The translations under genes and the position numbers were made by a program. Source: Bacillota bacterium (lineage in GTDB: Bacteria; Bacillota_A; Clostridia; Lachnospirales; Lachnospiraceae). From it: a stretch of 64,000 nt of DNA. The DNA lies in NCBI GenBank assembly GCA_023407175.1, contig JAEYMU010000048.1, forward strand, positions 1 to 64,000, written 5' to 3'. Of this stretch, positions 52,040 through 62,319 are shown one piece after another. The number at the start of each line of letters is the position of its first letter. Position 1 is the stretch's first letter. The notes below the pieces were generated by a model. It had not been told where the DNA came from, ran no database searches, and saw only the letters and a list, made by a program, of their open reading frames with translations.

Positions 52040-52801
52040 TTATTCGATTTGCATAATAACTAAGTGTGCTGAAACAGCTGCTGCTCCCCCAGCGAGCGGA
52101 GTAATAGTTAAGGCTGTTGAATTACCTGCTGGATTTTGTACTGTGAGTATTGAATCAATAACTGTTGTATCTACAAGTGCCATTCCTACTATCTGAGAAG
52201 TTCCTGTTGCTCTACCAACTACCGTATAATCCAGGGCAGCACCATTAAGAGTTAAAATCAGCTGTCCTGCTTCGCTAACACTTACTTGGAAAAAAATCTG
52301 ATACGTTCCAATCTCAGATAAGTTAAATGAGCTGGGACCAGTTCGTACTATCGTAGTACCGCTGGTAGGTCCATCTTGTGGAAAGCTTACATCTGTACCA
52401 GGTGCAATTGTTGCTGTGTTATCTGGCGGCATTAGTGCATAGAAATCCGCATAATTTAATACCCCAGTCGTGCCTGTTGCTCCAAATAGTAAGAACAGCA
52501 GAAGAGGCACTGCCAGTAGTACAATTGCAATGGCTGCAATTGCCAGGCCTCTTGGTCTTCTTGCTCCTCTTGCTCCTGCCAGGCCTGCTAGGCCCGCTGT
52601 ACCTGCTAAGCCTGCTGCACCTGCTAGGCCTGCTGTACCTGCTAACCCTGCTGCACCTGCTAACCCTGCTGCACCTGCTAGGCCTGCTAAGCCTGCTGCA
52701 CCTGCTAAGCCTGCTTTACCTGCTGGGCCTACTGGACCCACCGGAGTGTTTATATTAGGAAAACAAACTGCCTGTAAAATTGCGGTCTGTCTAAACCGCA
52801 T
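52040..52801 (-). CDS. Collagen-like protein, 5' end probably lost
   Basis: A 253-residue frame. Residues about 20-85 are about 20 Gly-X-Y triplets ([20 protein letters not shown]), unusually poor in Pro. A hydrophobic segment ([20 protein letters not shown]) follows, then a BclA/exosporium-type C-terminal jelly-roll domain ([40 protein letters not shown]). Such proteins sit on the spore surface. No ribosome site precedes the frame, and its first codons overlap the end of the recombinase gene, so the original 5' end was probably displaced by insertion. Confidence 0.7.
   Translation of the reverse strand: MRFRQTAILQAVCFPNINTPVGPVGPAGKAGLAGAAGLAGLAGAAGLAGAAGLAGTAGLAGAAGLAGTAGLAGLAGARGARRPRGLAIAAIAIVLLAVPLLLFLLFGATGTTGVLNYADFYALMPPDNTATIAPGTDVSFPQDGPTSGTTIVRTGPSSFNLSEIGTYQIFFQVSVSEAGQLILTLNGAALDYTVVGRATGTSQIVGMALVDTTVIDSILTVQNPAGNSTALTITPLAGGAAAVSAHLVIMQIE
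52781..52800. repeat. Inverted repeat at the recombinase/collagen junction
   Basis: TGCGGT and ACCGCA flank 8 bp, overlapping the recombinase stop codon. This is a candidate crossover site for the large serine recombinase. Confidence 0.4.
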
Positions 52802-54470
52802 TTGAGTGGGTATTGAGCTTGATGTATTCAGCTACTCTGCGGTACTCATTGGCGAATTTCAAGCTAACGCTGATATTGCCGTTTTCATGTACCTTAATAT
52901 GGTCTACAAGCTCAATCAAAACCTCTCTTGTCAGCTTGTCGATGTTTTCATACTTCCTAAAGGTTGCTAAAAATGGGTTTTCTGTATCAATCCCATTTTC
53001 AAGCCCTGCCTTTTCTTCGTTTAGGTTCCTTATAACCTCGTTTATGGCTTCCATTTGCCGCTCGTAATCTTCCTGCATATGGCGGTAATCTTTGTGGGTA
53101 ATCTCTCCGTCTTTCCAGTCTTGGTAAATGCTTTGCTTGTAACGCATAATCTTGGAAAGCTCTTTTTCCTTTGCCGCTATCAAGTCATTCAGCCTGATAG
53201 ATTGGCTTTTCTGCAAGGGGGCGGTGTTAATACGGGAAACAATCTCGGAAAACTCTGCCGCAAGGAAAACCATTTTCTGAATGACATGGAATACACCATG
53301 TTCAAGGTAATTGTGCTTTATGGTGTGTTTGGTACAAGCTGTTTTCGACTGGTCTTTATAGGTGCGGCAATAGTAATATACATTTCCCCCAGCCTTGCTT
53401 CGTGTTATGGCCTTGCCGCAATCGGCACAACGGAGAAAGCCGCTGAACAGGTACAAGTTCTTTTGCGTTGGTGCGGTGCGGGTGTCCTTTCTTGAAAGCT
53501 CCTGTACCTTGTCAAAATCCTCCCGGCTGATAATAGCTTCGTGCGTATTCTCAACAATAAACCATTCATCTTCCGGGACAGTTTCCTGCACATGGATTTT
53601 ATAGCTCTTAATGCGATAACGGCCCTGTACCATATCCCCAACATAAATGCGGTTTTTCAGAATATTGTTGATACTCACGGCGCACCAAAGAGGATTGCCG
53701 CCCTCGGCGTTGGGATTTTTGTATTTCATGCCCTTACTTTTCTTGTAAGCCGCCGGGCATAGAATACCGCTGTCATTGAGCTTTCGTACAATCGCATTTT
53801 TGCTCATCCCCTCTAAAAACCAAGTAAAAATACTTTTTACATGTTCTGCCGCTTCTTCGTCTATGACAAGGGCGTTTTTGTCCTCCGGGTCTTTCTGATA
53901 GCCATAAGCCGCAAAGGAACCGATATGCAAGCCTTTTTCCCGCTTCTTGTCAAAGGTTCTCCGAACGCTTTCTGATGTACCCCTTGCGTATTCCTCATTT
54001 AAAACGCCTTGAACGGGTACAGCGATATTTTGAGCGTTTTGCGGGTCTTTGTAAGTATCAATGGGTTGTTGGTAAAGAGAGATAAACCGCACATTGTTTC
54101 GTGGAAACCAGTCACCAAGATAATAACTCTGATCGCCGTTGTTGCGGAAACTCCGGGCAAGGTTCTTAACGATAACACAGTTGATTTTTCCCTTTTGTAT
54201 ATCTGCCAATAACCTTTGGAAGTTTTCACGTTCTTCGTCCGTTGTGCCGCTTACGCCATCATCAACATATTCGTCAACATAAACGTATTCGTCACCATCT
54301 TCCTGCTGTTCGAGAAAATCGGTCAGGATAAGCCTTTGATTGGTAATGCTTTCCGACTCGTCTTTTCCTCGTTTGTCCTCCCTTGATAAGCGGATATAGA
54401 ATGCTACTAACCATACCTTGTTTTTGGGTGCTGCTTTGACAATATTATACCTGTTGGCCACTCGTGCCAT
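52791..54470 (-). CDS. Large serine recombinase
   Basis: A 559-residue TnpX-type recombinase. The resolvase catalytic domain is at residues 18-170 ([20 protein letters not shown] with the nucleophile Ser, [10 protein letters not shown]), then a recombinase domain ([20 protein letters not shown]), a zinc ribbon (CADCGK...YYYCRTY...C) and a coiled coil. It excises and integrates its element. It is the likely motor of the accessory DNA to its right. Confidence 0.93.
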   Translation of the reverse strand: MARVANRYNIVKAAPKNKVWLVAFYIRLSREDKRGKDESESITNQRLILTDFLEQQEDGDEYVYVDEYVDDGVSGTTDEERENFQRLLADIQKGKINCVIVKNLARSFRNNGDQSYYLGDWFPRNNVRFISLYQQPIDTYKDPQNAQNIAVPVQGVLNEEYARGTSESVRRTFDKKREKGLHIGSFAAYGYQKDPEDKNALVIDEEAAEHVKSIFTWFLEGMSKNAIVRKLNDSGILCPAAYKKSKGMKYKNPNAEGGNPLWCAVSINNILKNRIYVGDMVQGRYRIKSYKIHVQETVPEDEWFIVENTHEAIISREDFDKVQELSRKDTRTAPTQKNLYLFSGFLRCADCGKAITRSKAGGNVYYYCRTYKDQSKTACTKHTIKHNYLEHGVFHVIQKMVFLAAEFSEIVSRINTAPLQKSQSIRLNDLIAAKEKELSKIMRYKQSIYQDWKDGEITHKDYRHMQEDYERQMEAINEVIRNLNEEKAGLENGIDTENPFLATFRKYENIDKLTREVLIELVDHIKVHENGNISVSLKFANEYRRVAEYIKLNTHSNAV

Positions 54471-54551
54471 GTGTCCTCCTTCCTCACATTACACCTATAT
54501 GATACCATTTTGGCGTAATGCGAACAATGTTGTCGAGGACACAAAGCCGCA

Positions 54552-54815
54552 TTATAAGCCGCTTTTCTTGCGTATAAGAAAGTTGGTGAGTACCTCTTGA
54601 ATCGGCGGCGCATTGTCGTCAAATTCAAGTTTGATGCCCATTTCCCCATAACGAAAGCAAAAGGGGTTTTTCAGCTTTTCTAAAACATAATCCATCCGTT
54701 TTTCTTTGGGGAGGGAGTTATCCAGCTTCAATGTGCTTATGTCAGCCAGCGTTCCCACATCTACCGTGTTCATATTTACGCTCATAAAATCATCTATCAT
54801 TTCCAGCGTAAGCAT
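54552..54815 (-). CDS. DUF6870-like small protein
   Basis: An 87-residue protein: VDVGTLADISTLKLDNSLPK, then EKRMDYVLEKLKNPFCFRYG and MGIKLEFDD. Similar small proteins commonly precede recombinase genes in Clostridia elements. The start at 54815 is 9 nt after GGAGG. The function is unknown. Confidence 0.7.
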   Translation of the reverse strand: MLTLEMIDDFMSVNMNTVDVGTLADISTLKLDNSLPKEKRMDYVLEKLKNPFCFRYGEMGIKLEFDDNAPPIQEVLTNFLIRKKSGL

Positions 54816-55233
54816 AATCATGCACCTCCTTATTCTGCATGATTCAATATATGCGTTTGCTTGTTTGTCCTATGAGGAAACACAAAAAGCCTCCACTTTT
54901 AAGGTTGATATGTTTCCCCCCTTTCAATGGGCGGTCTTGGCGTACTCTGTGTCTTGGCTCCCTTTTGATTGAACGTATCCGGGCCAACGGTATTTAGTTG
55001 TCAAAGAGCAGAAAGGGAGAAGTATGTCCCTCTACTTATTAGGACTGGGAAATGCGTTTTGCCAACCCGAACCATACATAAATTTACATAGAAAAACGCC
55101 CGGCAGTTTGATTCTGCAAGGCGTTTTCTGTTGCTTCGGCTTATTCAATTTCTGGCGGCAGATTTCTAAGTAAATCTCAATCGTGAAAGTCGTTTCATAT
55201 GGTCGTCCCCGTTTTGTTTATGACAAAGGTGGA
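54816..55233. other. Intergenic stretch
   Basis: No gene seen; short frames lack ribosome sites and domains. The sequence probably contains the promoter of the recombinase pair and the end of the DJ-1 gene transcript. Confidence 0.5.
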
Positions 55234-55872
55234 TCAGTTTTCATTGCTAGACGGCAAAGTTTGCATGAGGGCAAAGAAATGTTTGGGCTCACCGGTACTG
55301 AAATATTCATACCAGGACTCCAGTGTGTTTGATTGAAAAACACCTAAATGCTCAATAATTTGTTTTGCCCACAACAAAGCTCCGGTGGAACTTGCAGTGA
55401 TAAGGTTGTTATCCGCTACAGATGGCTTGTCTATATAAAAACTTTGCCCTTTATAACCAGGAGAAACCATTTCAAGAAATCCCGGTCCATTACTGGTATG
55501 CGAACGCTTATCCAATAGCCCAAAGTTGGCAAGCGCAGCGGTAGCCCCACAGATTGCGCACACCGTAGCGCCTAAAGAGAGAAATTCGCTTGCTTTTTCG
55601 ATGATAGCGCCATGCTTTGGGTCGTTCCATGTATCTGCGCCCGGTAATAGCAATATGCTTGTTTCACTCACAACAATATCATCAATTAAGCAATTGGGCA
55701 CTATTGTCATCCCCCCCATTGTATTGATTGGCTCTTTAGAATAACTAACCGTTTTGAGCGATACACGTTGCTCGCCCTTTTTGAAAAATCGACCAGAATT
55801 CAGCTCCGAAATAACATACCCCAGTTCCCAGTCGGCTAAAGTATCAAGAACGTAAACATAGATTGTAAACAT
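55234..55872 (-). CDS. DJ-1/PfpI family protein
   Basis: A 212-residue glutamine-amidotransferase-like protein. VCAICGATAALANFGLLDKR carries the nucleophile-elbow Cys, and ILLLPGADTWND is the conserved preceding strand. Members act as glyoxalases, proteases or regulators; the exact role is not shown. Start after GGAGGGAATTT. Confidence 0.85.
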   Translation of the reverse strand: MFTIYVYVLDTLADWELGYVISELNSGRFFKKGEQRVSLKTVSYSKEPINTMGGMTIVPNCLIDDIVVSETSILLLPGADTWNDPKHGAIIEKASEFLSLGATVCAICGATAALANFGLLDKRSHTSNGPGFLEMVSPGYKGQSFYIDKPSVADNNLITASSTGALLWAKQIIEHLGVFQSNTLESWYEYFSTGEPKHFFALMQTLPSSNEN

Positions 55873-56063
55873 AAATTCCCTCCATTTTCATTGTGTTTCT
55901 ATATCCGCATTCGTTATAAAAAATGAAGATATAGTGATTGGACATTTATTAGAATAGCATAATTTACCTGACAACAGCATGTCCCCTTTGTTGTAAAGTA
56001 TATTTTTTTGCTCAAAATAATTCGCTGTAGAAACACGAAAATCCAATAAAATACCGCAAAACG

Positions 56064-56486
56064 CTATTCAACAATAAAATCTTCTGAACTAAAATTTGTG
56101 TAGTAGCGTCCCGTTTTCGCTGTAAATTTCAAGACACAATAATCAGGATCGGTGACACCTTTTGAATAATACATAGTATCGCCCTCTTGCCAAATCATTT
56201 CCTTACTTGCGGCATCTTCTAATACTTCCATAATACCTATCAACATAACCCCACGAAAAAATCTTTTATCGCAAAAATAAATTGATGCCTTTGGATTTTT
56301 GCGAAATTGCGCTACTCGCATGGAAGAAGTGTTTGTTGTAAAAAAGAAAGTCTTTATGCCTTCATGTTTTCTCGGCGGCAGCATTGCTTTAGTGTTTGGA
56401 AATCCCTCAATATCTATTGAGCTTATAAAAGAAACACCTTGTTTGTCAATTAATTTTCCTATAGTTTGTTCTTTATCCTTCATCAT
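56064..56486 (-). CDS. Pyridoxamine 5'-phosphate oxidase-like flavoprotein
   Basis: A 140-residue split-barrel FMN-binding protein of the general-stress/PNPOx-like group: FISSIDIEGFPNTKAMLPPR, FFFTTNTSSMRVAQFRKNPK, ASIYFCDKRFFRGVMLIGIM. Likely a small flavin reductase. Start after GGAGGAATAGGCT. Confidence 0.88.
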   Translation of the reverse strand: MMKDKEQTIGKLIDKQGVSFISSIDIEGFPNTKAMLPPRKHEGIKTFFFTTNTSSMRVAQFRKNPKASIYFCDKRFFRGVMLIGIMEVLEDAASKEMIWQEGDTMYYSKGVTDPDYCVLKFTAKTGRYYTNFSSEDFIVE

Positions 56487-56685
56487 AGCCTATTCCTCCG
56501 TAAAATTGATTATAGATCAATTTTAATACAAGAAAGTCAAATATTACCAAGCCCTTTTTCTGCATAGTGTTTCCTCCTGATAGGTAGATTGATTTGTTTA
56601 CTTTTTTATTATACTTTATAATTGTTGACATCAGTATGGCAACAATCTATAATGATAAAAAGAAATTTTGAAAGGCGGATATCAG

Positions 56686-57618
56686 ATGAAAGTTGACAGG
56701 CTTGTTAGCATTATTATGATACTCCTTGATAAAGAGCGTATAGGCGCACAGGAGTTAGCAGATATGTTTGAAGTTTCACCCCGCACAATCTACCGCGACA
56801 TAGACACGATCAACATGGCGGGTATTCCTGTTCGCGGGGCATCGGGAGTGGGTGGCGGCTTTGAAATCATGCAGAAATATAAGATTGATAGAAAGGTCTT
56901 TTCAACTGCCGACCTTTCCGCTATTTTGATGGGGCTTTCCAGTCTTTCCAACATGATACGAGGTAATGAACTAGTAAACGCTCTGGCGAAAGTCAAGAGT
57001 TTTATCCCCGCCGACAGATCGAAAGACATTGAATTAAAAGCAAATCAAATATATATAGATTTAAGTCCGTGGATGGGCAATAGGAACACACAACCGTATT
57101 TAGAAATGATCAAAACAGCTTTACAGGAAAGCAAGCTACTTTCGTTTGAATATGCAGACCGCTACGGAAATAAAACCGCACGAACAGCCGAGCCGTATCA
57201 GCTTGTATTGAAAAGTAGTCATTGGTATTGGCAAGGGTATTGCTATAAAAGAAATGATTTTCGCTTATTCAAACTATCCCGCACATCAAACCTGCAAATA
57301 CAAGAGGAATTTTTTACGCCGCGGGATTATCAAAAACCGCAGTTGGATTTTACTGATATTTTGGCAGCTATGCAAATAAAAATTAAAATTCGTATTCATA
57401 AATCTGTCATGGACAGGGTACTTGATTATTGCACTTATGAACACTTTTCGCCAGACGGTGATGAGCATTACATTGTTGGTTTTCCTTTCATAGAGAACGA
57501 ATACTACTACAATATTCTTTTCAGTTTTGGGGATAAATGCGAGTGTTTAGAGCCGTTACATATCCGCACAGAAATGAAGCGCAGAATACACGATATAGCT
57601 ACCTTATACGAAAACTAG
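56686..57618 (+). CDS. YafY-type HTH/WYL transcriptional regulator
   Basis: A 310-residue protein. The N-terminal HTH (GAQELADMFEVSPRTIYRDI) is followed by a WYL domain (residues about 135-310: LLSFEYADRYGNKTARTAEP, YQLVLKSSHWYWQGYC). WYL domains bind nucleic acid or small ligands. It diverges from the PNPOx-like and DJ-1 genes and may control them. Confidence 0.9.
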   Translation: MKVDRLVSIIMILLDKERIGAQELADMFEVSPRTIYRDIDTINMAGIPVRGASGVGGGFEIMQKYKIDRKVFSTADLSAILMGLSSLSNMIRGNELVNALAKVKSFIPADRSKDIELKANQIYIDLSPWMGNRNTQPYLEMIKTALQESKLLSFEYADRYGNKTARTAEPYQLVLKSSHWYWQGYCYKRNDFRLFKLSRTSNLQIQEEFFTPRDYQKPQLDFTDILAAMQIKIKIRIHKSVMDRVLDYCTYEHFSPDGDEHYIVGFPFIENEYYYNILFSFGDKCECLEPLHIRTEMKRRIHDIATLYEN

Positions 57619-57720
57619 AACAAGGAGTCTATTCTTATTCACAATACTATGGTCGCTATATTGTACTATTTCGTTTTCCACTAACCGGCAAGCAGGAAAA
57701 GTGCGGCCACAGTTGCAAAA

Positions 57721-57752
57721 GAAAAAAGGACCCGGGTTCAGGCCCTTTTGCG
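57721..57752. terminator. Probable bidirectional terminator
   Basis: AAAAAAGGaCC and GGcCCTTTT pair imperfectly between the convergent WYL and AlkD-like genes. Confidence 0.45.
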
Positions 57753-57768
57753 CTATGTTTAGAGAAAA

Positions 57769-58434
57769 CTATTTTTTCTTGAGAATGGCCGCAATCCAAT
57801 TGGGCGCATAGGCGGAAGTGCAGCCCTTGGGCACTTTTAAATCCTTATATACGCCCAGGATTTCGCCTAAAGCAATACACCGCTGTGTAAAATGCGGATA
57901 CGTGTATCCGATTGCGCACAGGGCGTGGTTCATTGCCCACTGCTTGCCCGGCGTGGCAGGCTGCAATTCAGCTGTGATGATTGCAAGAAGCGCTTCTAAC
58001 GTTTCATCGGGTACTTTGCCGCCGGACACTTGCTCCACAATCAAGTTCCATCCCGCGCGGCCCAGGTTGTCCGCTGTTGAGGCCGACCATTCCCCGGCTA
58101 GAGCGTCCGCGGATTTATTTCTTGCTACAACCTCGCCGACAAATTTGTCTATGAGTTCGGAAAACGTTACTTCCGAAGCCATAGTACGGATTTCGTCTAT
58201 CTTCAGCTTCTTTGGGTCAAGCAGCATGCACGAAAGCCATTGTGCCTCTGTGTTTCCACTTTGCCACAGCTCCAGCGCCAGCTCGTGATTTCTCCCCAAT
58301 TGTTTCGCAAGTTTCCTGAGCTCCCCCCGCGGGACGCCGTACGTGTTTTCGCCCGCGCCGTTCTTTTGGTCAATTTGCTTTCGTCTTTCGTCGCCCAAAC
58401 CCCTTAATATTGAGAGAACCTCATCTTTTGTCAT
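57769..58434 (-). CDS. DNA alkylation repair protein (AlkD-like)
   Basis: A 221-residue HEAT-repeat protein of the AlkC/AlkD group. YGVPRGELRKLAKQLGRNHE and EAQWLSCMLLDPKKL are family motifs; WNLIVEQVS and PGKQWAMNHALCAIGYTYPH follow. It may remove alkylated bases. It is the first of a cluster of visibly GC-richer genes, which suggests transfer from another lineage. Confidence 0.85.
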   Translation of the reverse strand: MTKDEVLSILRGLGDERRKQIDQKNGAGENTYGVPRGELRKLAKQLGRNHELALELWQSGNTEAQWLSCMLLDPKKLKIDEIRTMASEVTFSELIDKFVGEVVARNKSADALAGEWSASTADNLGRAGWNLIVEQVSGGKVPDETLEALLAIITAELQPATPGKQWAMNHALCAIGYTYPHFTQRCIALGEILGVYKDLKVPKGCTSAYAPNWIAAILKKK

Positions 58435-58522
58435 GTATTATGCTCCCTTATTTTTATTTCACAGAGTAAATCATGCGCATCGCATCCCGGAAGTATGCCG
58501 GCTTCAATGCGGCCTGATGGGC

Positions 58523-59023
58523 TTATAAACTGTTACGGAGTATCAAACCAGCCGCCTCTTCCGGTGTGATATTTGATACATCCACCTTATACGTGCCCAG
58601 GGTTTCATAAAGGGGGATACGTTCCACGCTTCTGCGGATGATATCTTCTGCCCGTATGCCCGCCGCGATATCCTCTCTCAGGCGGGTTTTCAGTGCCTGC
58701 TCGCTGCATATCAGGGATATTGCATGAACCTTGCACCCCGCTGTGTCAACGCGTGAGAGGATGTCGTCAATGATCGCCTGTTCGTGCATCACCCAGCAAA
58801 ATATGATGTTTTCAAAAGCAGGGCACCGAATAAAATTGTTCAGGAGAAAGCAGATATTCTGCATTACCATTTGCTTTGTTTCTTTGGTCATCTGAAAAGG
58901 GTGCATATCCCAGCACCAATCGCCATCGAGAAAAACGCTGTTCTGCAATTTGGTTTTTAAGACCTGGCAGGTAGCTGTTTTCCCGGCCCCCATTGTGCCG
59001 CCAATCAAAAAAATATGCTTCAT
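58523..59023 (-). CDS. P-loop kinase-like ATPase
   Basis: A 166-residue AAA_33/shikimate-kinase-like protein. Walker A is GGTMGAGKTATCQVL at residues 8-22; DGDWCWDMHPF follows. It resembles small kinases that act on antibiotics or nucleosides, but the substrate is unknown. It precedes the aadA-like remnant by 14 bp on the same strand. Confidence 0.75.
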   Translation of the reverse strand: MKHIFLIGGTMGAGKTATCQVLKTKLQNSVFLDGDWCWDMHPFQMTKETKQMVMQNICFLLNNFIRCPAFENIIFCWVMHEQAIIDDILSRVDTAGCKVHAISLICSEQALKTRLREDIAAGIRAEDIIRRSVERIPLYETLGTYKVDVSNITPEEAAGLILRNSL

Positions 59024-59037
59024 ATACGACTCCTACG

Positions 59038-59433
59038 TTACCGGCTGAATATCTCTTTTTTTATATAACGGCAAAACTGTTGCCCAAGGTCAACGTCAAT
59101 TTCCGCTTCTTTGTCTGACGAATAGCAATCAAGCGCGTCCCGGACAATCCGGGCAAATTCATGCGGAAGATGGGCCAATCCCCATTTTCCTCCTTCCGCT
59201 TTGGATAGAATGAGGCCGGATTTCACATAAGCCAATACCCTGCAAAGGTTCAGTACGATATACACGGGATTGCCTGCAAATTCATATTCCGCATTTTCAA
59301 TATCAAATTGTATGCTCGCCAAATAATAATCTTTTGGTACTTCCTCAAAAACGTCCTTGATGGAACTTCCATACACAACGATACCCATATCCCTGATCAC
59401 GGTAACGTGCGCGGCCAAATCACGGCACCCCAT
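59038..59433 (-). pseudogene. Truncated aminoglycoside adenylyltransferase (AadA-like)
   Basis: The 131-residue frame matches only the C-terminal half of ANT(3'')/ANT(9)-type enzymes: DLAAHVTVIRDMGIVVYGSS, IKDVFEEVP, NPVYIVLNLCRVLAYVKSGL and SKAEGGKWGLAHLP. The N-terminal nucleotidyltransferase domain (GSxxxGxxxxxSDID) is missing and no ribosome site precedes the frame. It is cut at about 59433, close to the penicillin-binding gene. It should be inactive. Confidence 0.75.
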
Positions 59434-59612
59434 AGAAGTATCATAGCAGCATGCTACCCGTTTGTCAGGGAGCTAAACTTTTTATTAAGGTGCCTTGCCT
59501 TATTTGCAACTTCCTGGGGTTGTCTGGCGTCATACTTGACAGGTCCTGCGGTAGATGCAACAATGAAAAAAACCAATAAATGGTGGCACCCACGCCGGTG
59601 AAAGGAGACGCC

Positions 59613-61721
59613 ATGCGCAGCAAAGCGCTTCAAGCAGTTATATTGGCAGCACTTGCCCTTGCGGTCGTTATCCTTGCGATCGTGCTCTTCGGCGGATACA
59701 CGGGCATTTCCGACATGTTCACGCAGATTTTCAAGGGAAGAGAAATTGTTCCGCCGGAAGAGGTTTTTCAACAGTATACGGCCTATATTGAAGAAGGCCG
59801 GTATGCGGACATGTACGCCATGCTGGATGCAGAGAGTCGGCTTGGCATCACGCAGGATGAGTTTATCGCAAGAAATCAGAACATATACGAGGGCATAGGC
59901 GCCGCCAATATCGCAGCCGCACCGGGGGAGTTTGATAAAGAAACGTCGACGCTGCCATACGACTTCTCAATGGGTACCTCAGCGGGGCAAATCGCTTTTT
60001 CCAATACCATATCGTTTGCGTTTGAAAAGGAAGAAGGGGTCTGGGAAATTGTTTGGGACGACAGCCTGATATTCCCCAACCTTCGGCGGACGGATAAAGT
60101 GCGGGTGTCCACGCAAAAAGCAAAGCGCGGGGACATATTCGACCGAAACGGCACGCTTCTGGCAGGGGAAGGTACCGTAACGTCGGTGGGTCTGGTGCCG
60201 GGCAAAATGAACGAGGACCCCGCGGCGGATCTACAAACACTGGCGGCGCTCCTTGACCTGCAGGTGGAGGCCATACAGAAAAGCCTTGGCGCTTCCTGGG
60301 TCAAAGACGACCTGTTTGTGCCCATACGCAGGCTGAAAAAAGCCTATCAGGCGGAAACGGGTACCTGGGAGGTTGCGGATACTGAGCTGGAGGGGGCACT
60401 TTTAGAAATCCCCGGCGTCATGATCTCAAACGAGAATAGCCGCGTTTATCCCTTGGGCGAAAAGGCCGCGCATCTTGTGGGCTATGTGCAGGCCATTACC
60501 GCGGAAGAGTTGGATACGAAAAAAACGGAAGGGTACACGGGCCAGAGCCTCATCGGCAAGGTGGGTCTGGAAGCATTGTATGAAGACCGGCTCCGGGCAC
60601 GGGACGGCATAAAGATCTATATTGAGGACGAATACGGAAAAGAAAAGGAAGTGCTAAGAACTACAGAGGCGAGGGATGGGGAGAACATCATCTGCACAAT
60701 CGACTCTAAAGTCCAGACCGCGCTCTACGATCAATTCCGTGAGGACAAAAGCTGCTCCGTAGCCATGGACCCATGGACGGGTGAGGTATTGGCGCTTGTG
60801 AGCACCCCGGCGTATAACAACAACGACTTTGTGGTCGGTTTTACAAAAAGCGCATGGGACGCGCTGCTTGCGGATGAAGATCTACCCATGTACAACCGTT
60901 TCCGTAAAACATGGGTGCCGGGCTCGTCCTTCAAGCCCGTGACCGCCGCCATAGGACTTACGACGGGCGCGTTCACGCAGACGGAAAACTTCGGCTACAG
61001 CGGCACAAGCTGGCAAAAGGACGCAAGCTGGGGCGATTATTCTGTGACCACGCTGCATACCTACGGGGAAGACGTTTCCCTGAAAAACGCGCTGATCTAT
61101 TCCGACAACATCTATTTTGCGAAGGCGGCGCTCAAGATCGGCGCGGATACTCTGATACAGCAGCTGCAGAGGATAGGCTTTGACCAGACGCCGCCGTTCG
61201 ATATCATCATGACCGCCTCGCAGTATGCCAACCAAGGTGCAATCGCTTCCGAAATCCAGTTGGCCGACAGCGGATACGGACAGGGCGAGGTGTTAGTAAA
61301 CCCCCTGCACCTTGCAGCGATCTACTCCGCTTTTGTCAACGACGGCAGCATGATGCGTCCATATCTCCTCTATAGTGAAAACGCAGCGCCAACCTACTGG
61401 GTGGACGGCGTGTTTTCCGCCGAGGCCGCGAACGCCGTTTCGGATGCGCTGGCCGGGGTAATCAGTTCCCCGAACGGAACGGGGCACGCCGCCTATATGG
61501 AGGGACTGTCTCTTGCGGGCAAGACGGGTACCGCCGAAATCAAGGCGACGAAGGATGATACGACAGGAACGGAACTGGGCTGGTTCGTGGTGTTCCCAAC
61601 CGAGCGTAATGCCGCAAACTCCGTCATGATCGTGAGCATGGTGGAAGATGTAAAGGAGCGAGGCGGCAGCGGCTATGTGGTCGGAAAGGTGAGAGGGGTC
61701 CTGGAGGAATTGTTCCGGTAG
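59613..61721 (+). CDS. MecA-like penicillin-binding transpeptidase
   Basis: A 702-residue class B PBP. One N-terminal membrane anchor (AVILAALALAVVILAIVLFG) is followed by an NTF2-like MecA_N domain (VFQQYTAYIEEGRYADMYAM), a dimerisation domain (RGDIFDRNGTLLAGEGTVTS) and a transpeptidase domain with SSFK (catalytic Ser), YSDN and KTGTAE. It cross-links peptidoglycan; MecA_N-bearing PBPs can have low beta-lactam affinity, which cannot be judged here. Start after AAAGGAGACGCC. GC-rich relative to the core region. Confidence 0.92.
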   Translation: MRSKALQAVILAALALAVVILAIVLFGGYTGISDMFTQIFKGREIVPPEEVFQQYTAYIEEGRYADMYAMLDAESRLGITQDEFIARNQNIYEGIGAANIAAAPGEFDKETSTLPYDFSMGTSAGQIAFSNTISFAFEKEEGVWEIVWDDSLIFPNLRRTDKVRVSTQKAKRGDIFDRNGTLLAGEGTVTSVGLVPGKMNEDPAADLQTLAALLDLQVEAIQKSLGASWVKDDLFVPIRRLKKAYQAETGTWEVADTELEGALLEIPGVMISNENSRVYPLGEKAAHLVGYVQAITAEELDTKKTEGYTGQSLIGKVGLEALYEDRLRARDGIKIYIEDEYGKEKEVLRTTEARDGENIICTIDSKVQTALYDQFREDKSCSVAMDPWTGEVLALVSTPAYNNNDFVVGFTKSAWDALLADEDLPMYNRFRKTWVPGSSFKPVTAAIGLTTGAFTQTENFGYSGTSWQKDASWGDYSVTTLHTYGEDVSLKNALIYSDNIYFAKAALKIGADTLIQQLQRIGFDQTPPFDIIMTASQYANQGAIASEIQLADSGYGQGEVLVNPLHLAAIYSAFVNDGSMMRPYLLYSENAAPTYWVDGVFSAEAANAVSDALAGVISSPNGTGHAAYMEGLSLAGKTGTAEIKATKDDTTGTELGWFVVFPTERNAANSVMIVSMVEDVKERGGSGYVVGKVRGVLEELFR

Positions 61722-61744
61722 CTCCAAGTTGGGGAAGCCCTTTT

Positions 61745-62299
61745 TTACAACTCCGCTATGACCCGGCAGGGCAACCCCGTCAGTTCCGCATAGTTCATGG
61801 GGTATGTATTTGCCGTAAAGCTTCCGTCCCCCCGCGCAAGCACTTGCTGCAGGTTGCAGAGGTTTTCAATAATAAATGCGCCCCTGTCCGCGCAATACTG
61901 GTCCTTTAAAGGATGCACCGGATCTCTGCGTATTCCCGCAAAGTCGATACCGATCATGGACACTCCCTTATCAAGGAGGCGGTCGATCAGTTCGTCCGAC
62001 AGCTGTGGGTGTTCGCCAAAATACAGCTCTCCGCCGTATCCCATCTTTTCGATAAATCCCGTATAGAACGCTACGAACATATTGGCGGACACTCTGTTTA
62101 AATCAATATCTTCGGATGTAATATCCCGGTCTACAACCCGGCTCACATCAAATACGATTGCTTCCCGCTTCGTAAACTCCAGCGGGAATTCCTTGTTCAT
62201 GACGTCAAAATGTGTTCCGAGATGGCCGTTCAGACTTCTCTCATGGCCCGCATCCGCTCTCATCTTGGGCGTGACTTTCAAAGTAATATCAACCAGCAT
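61745..62299 (-). CDS. Cyclase family protein
   Basis: A 184-residue metal-dependent hydrolase of the cyclase/kynurenine formamidase family, with the signature HLGTHFDV near residue 27. A conserved Asp-Phe-Ala pattern (GIDFAGIRRDP) follows. The reaction in vivo is not known. ATG 62299 is 7 nt after GGAGG; the frame can also start 6 bp earlier. Confidence 0.85.
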   Translation of the reverse strand: MLVDITLKVTPKMRADAGHERSLNGHLGTHFDVMNKEFPLEFTKREAIVFDVSRVVDRDITSEDIDLNRVSANMFVAFYTGFIEKMGYGGELYFGEHPQLSDELIDRLLDKGVSMIGIDFAGIRRDPVHPLKDQYCADRGAFIIENLCNLQQVLARGDGSFTANTYPMNYAELTGLPCRVIAEL

Positions 62300-62319
62300 G
62301 CTCATTCCTCCGGTATGCT

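Noticed and set aside
52378..52805. Plus-strand Leu/Pro-rich frames opposite the collagen-like gene
   Set aside because: They are mirror frames of the Gly-X-Y repeat, not genes.
59454..59771. Minus-strand frame opposite the PBP 5' end
   Set aside because: It is a mirror frame of the PBP gene and does not supply the missing half of the aadA-like gene.
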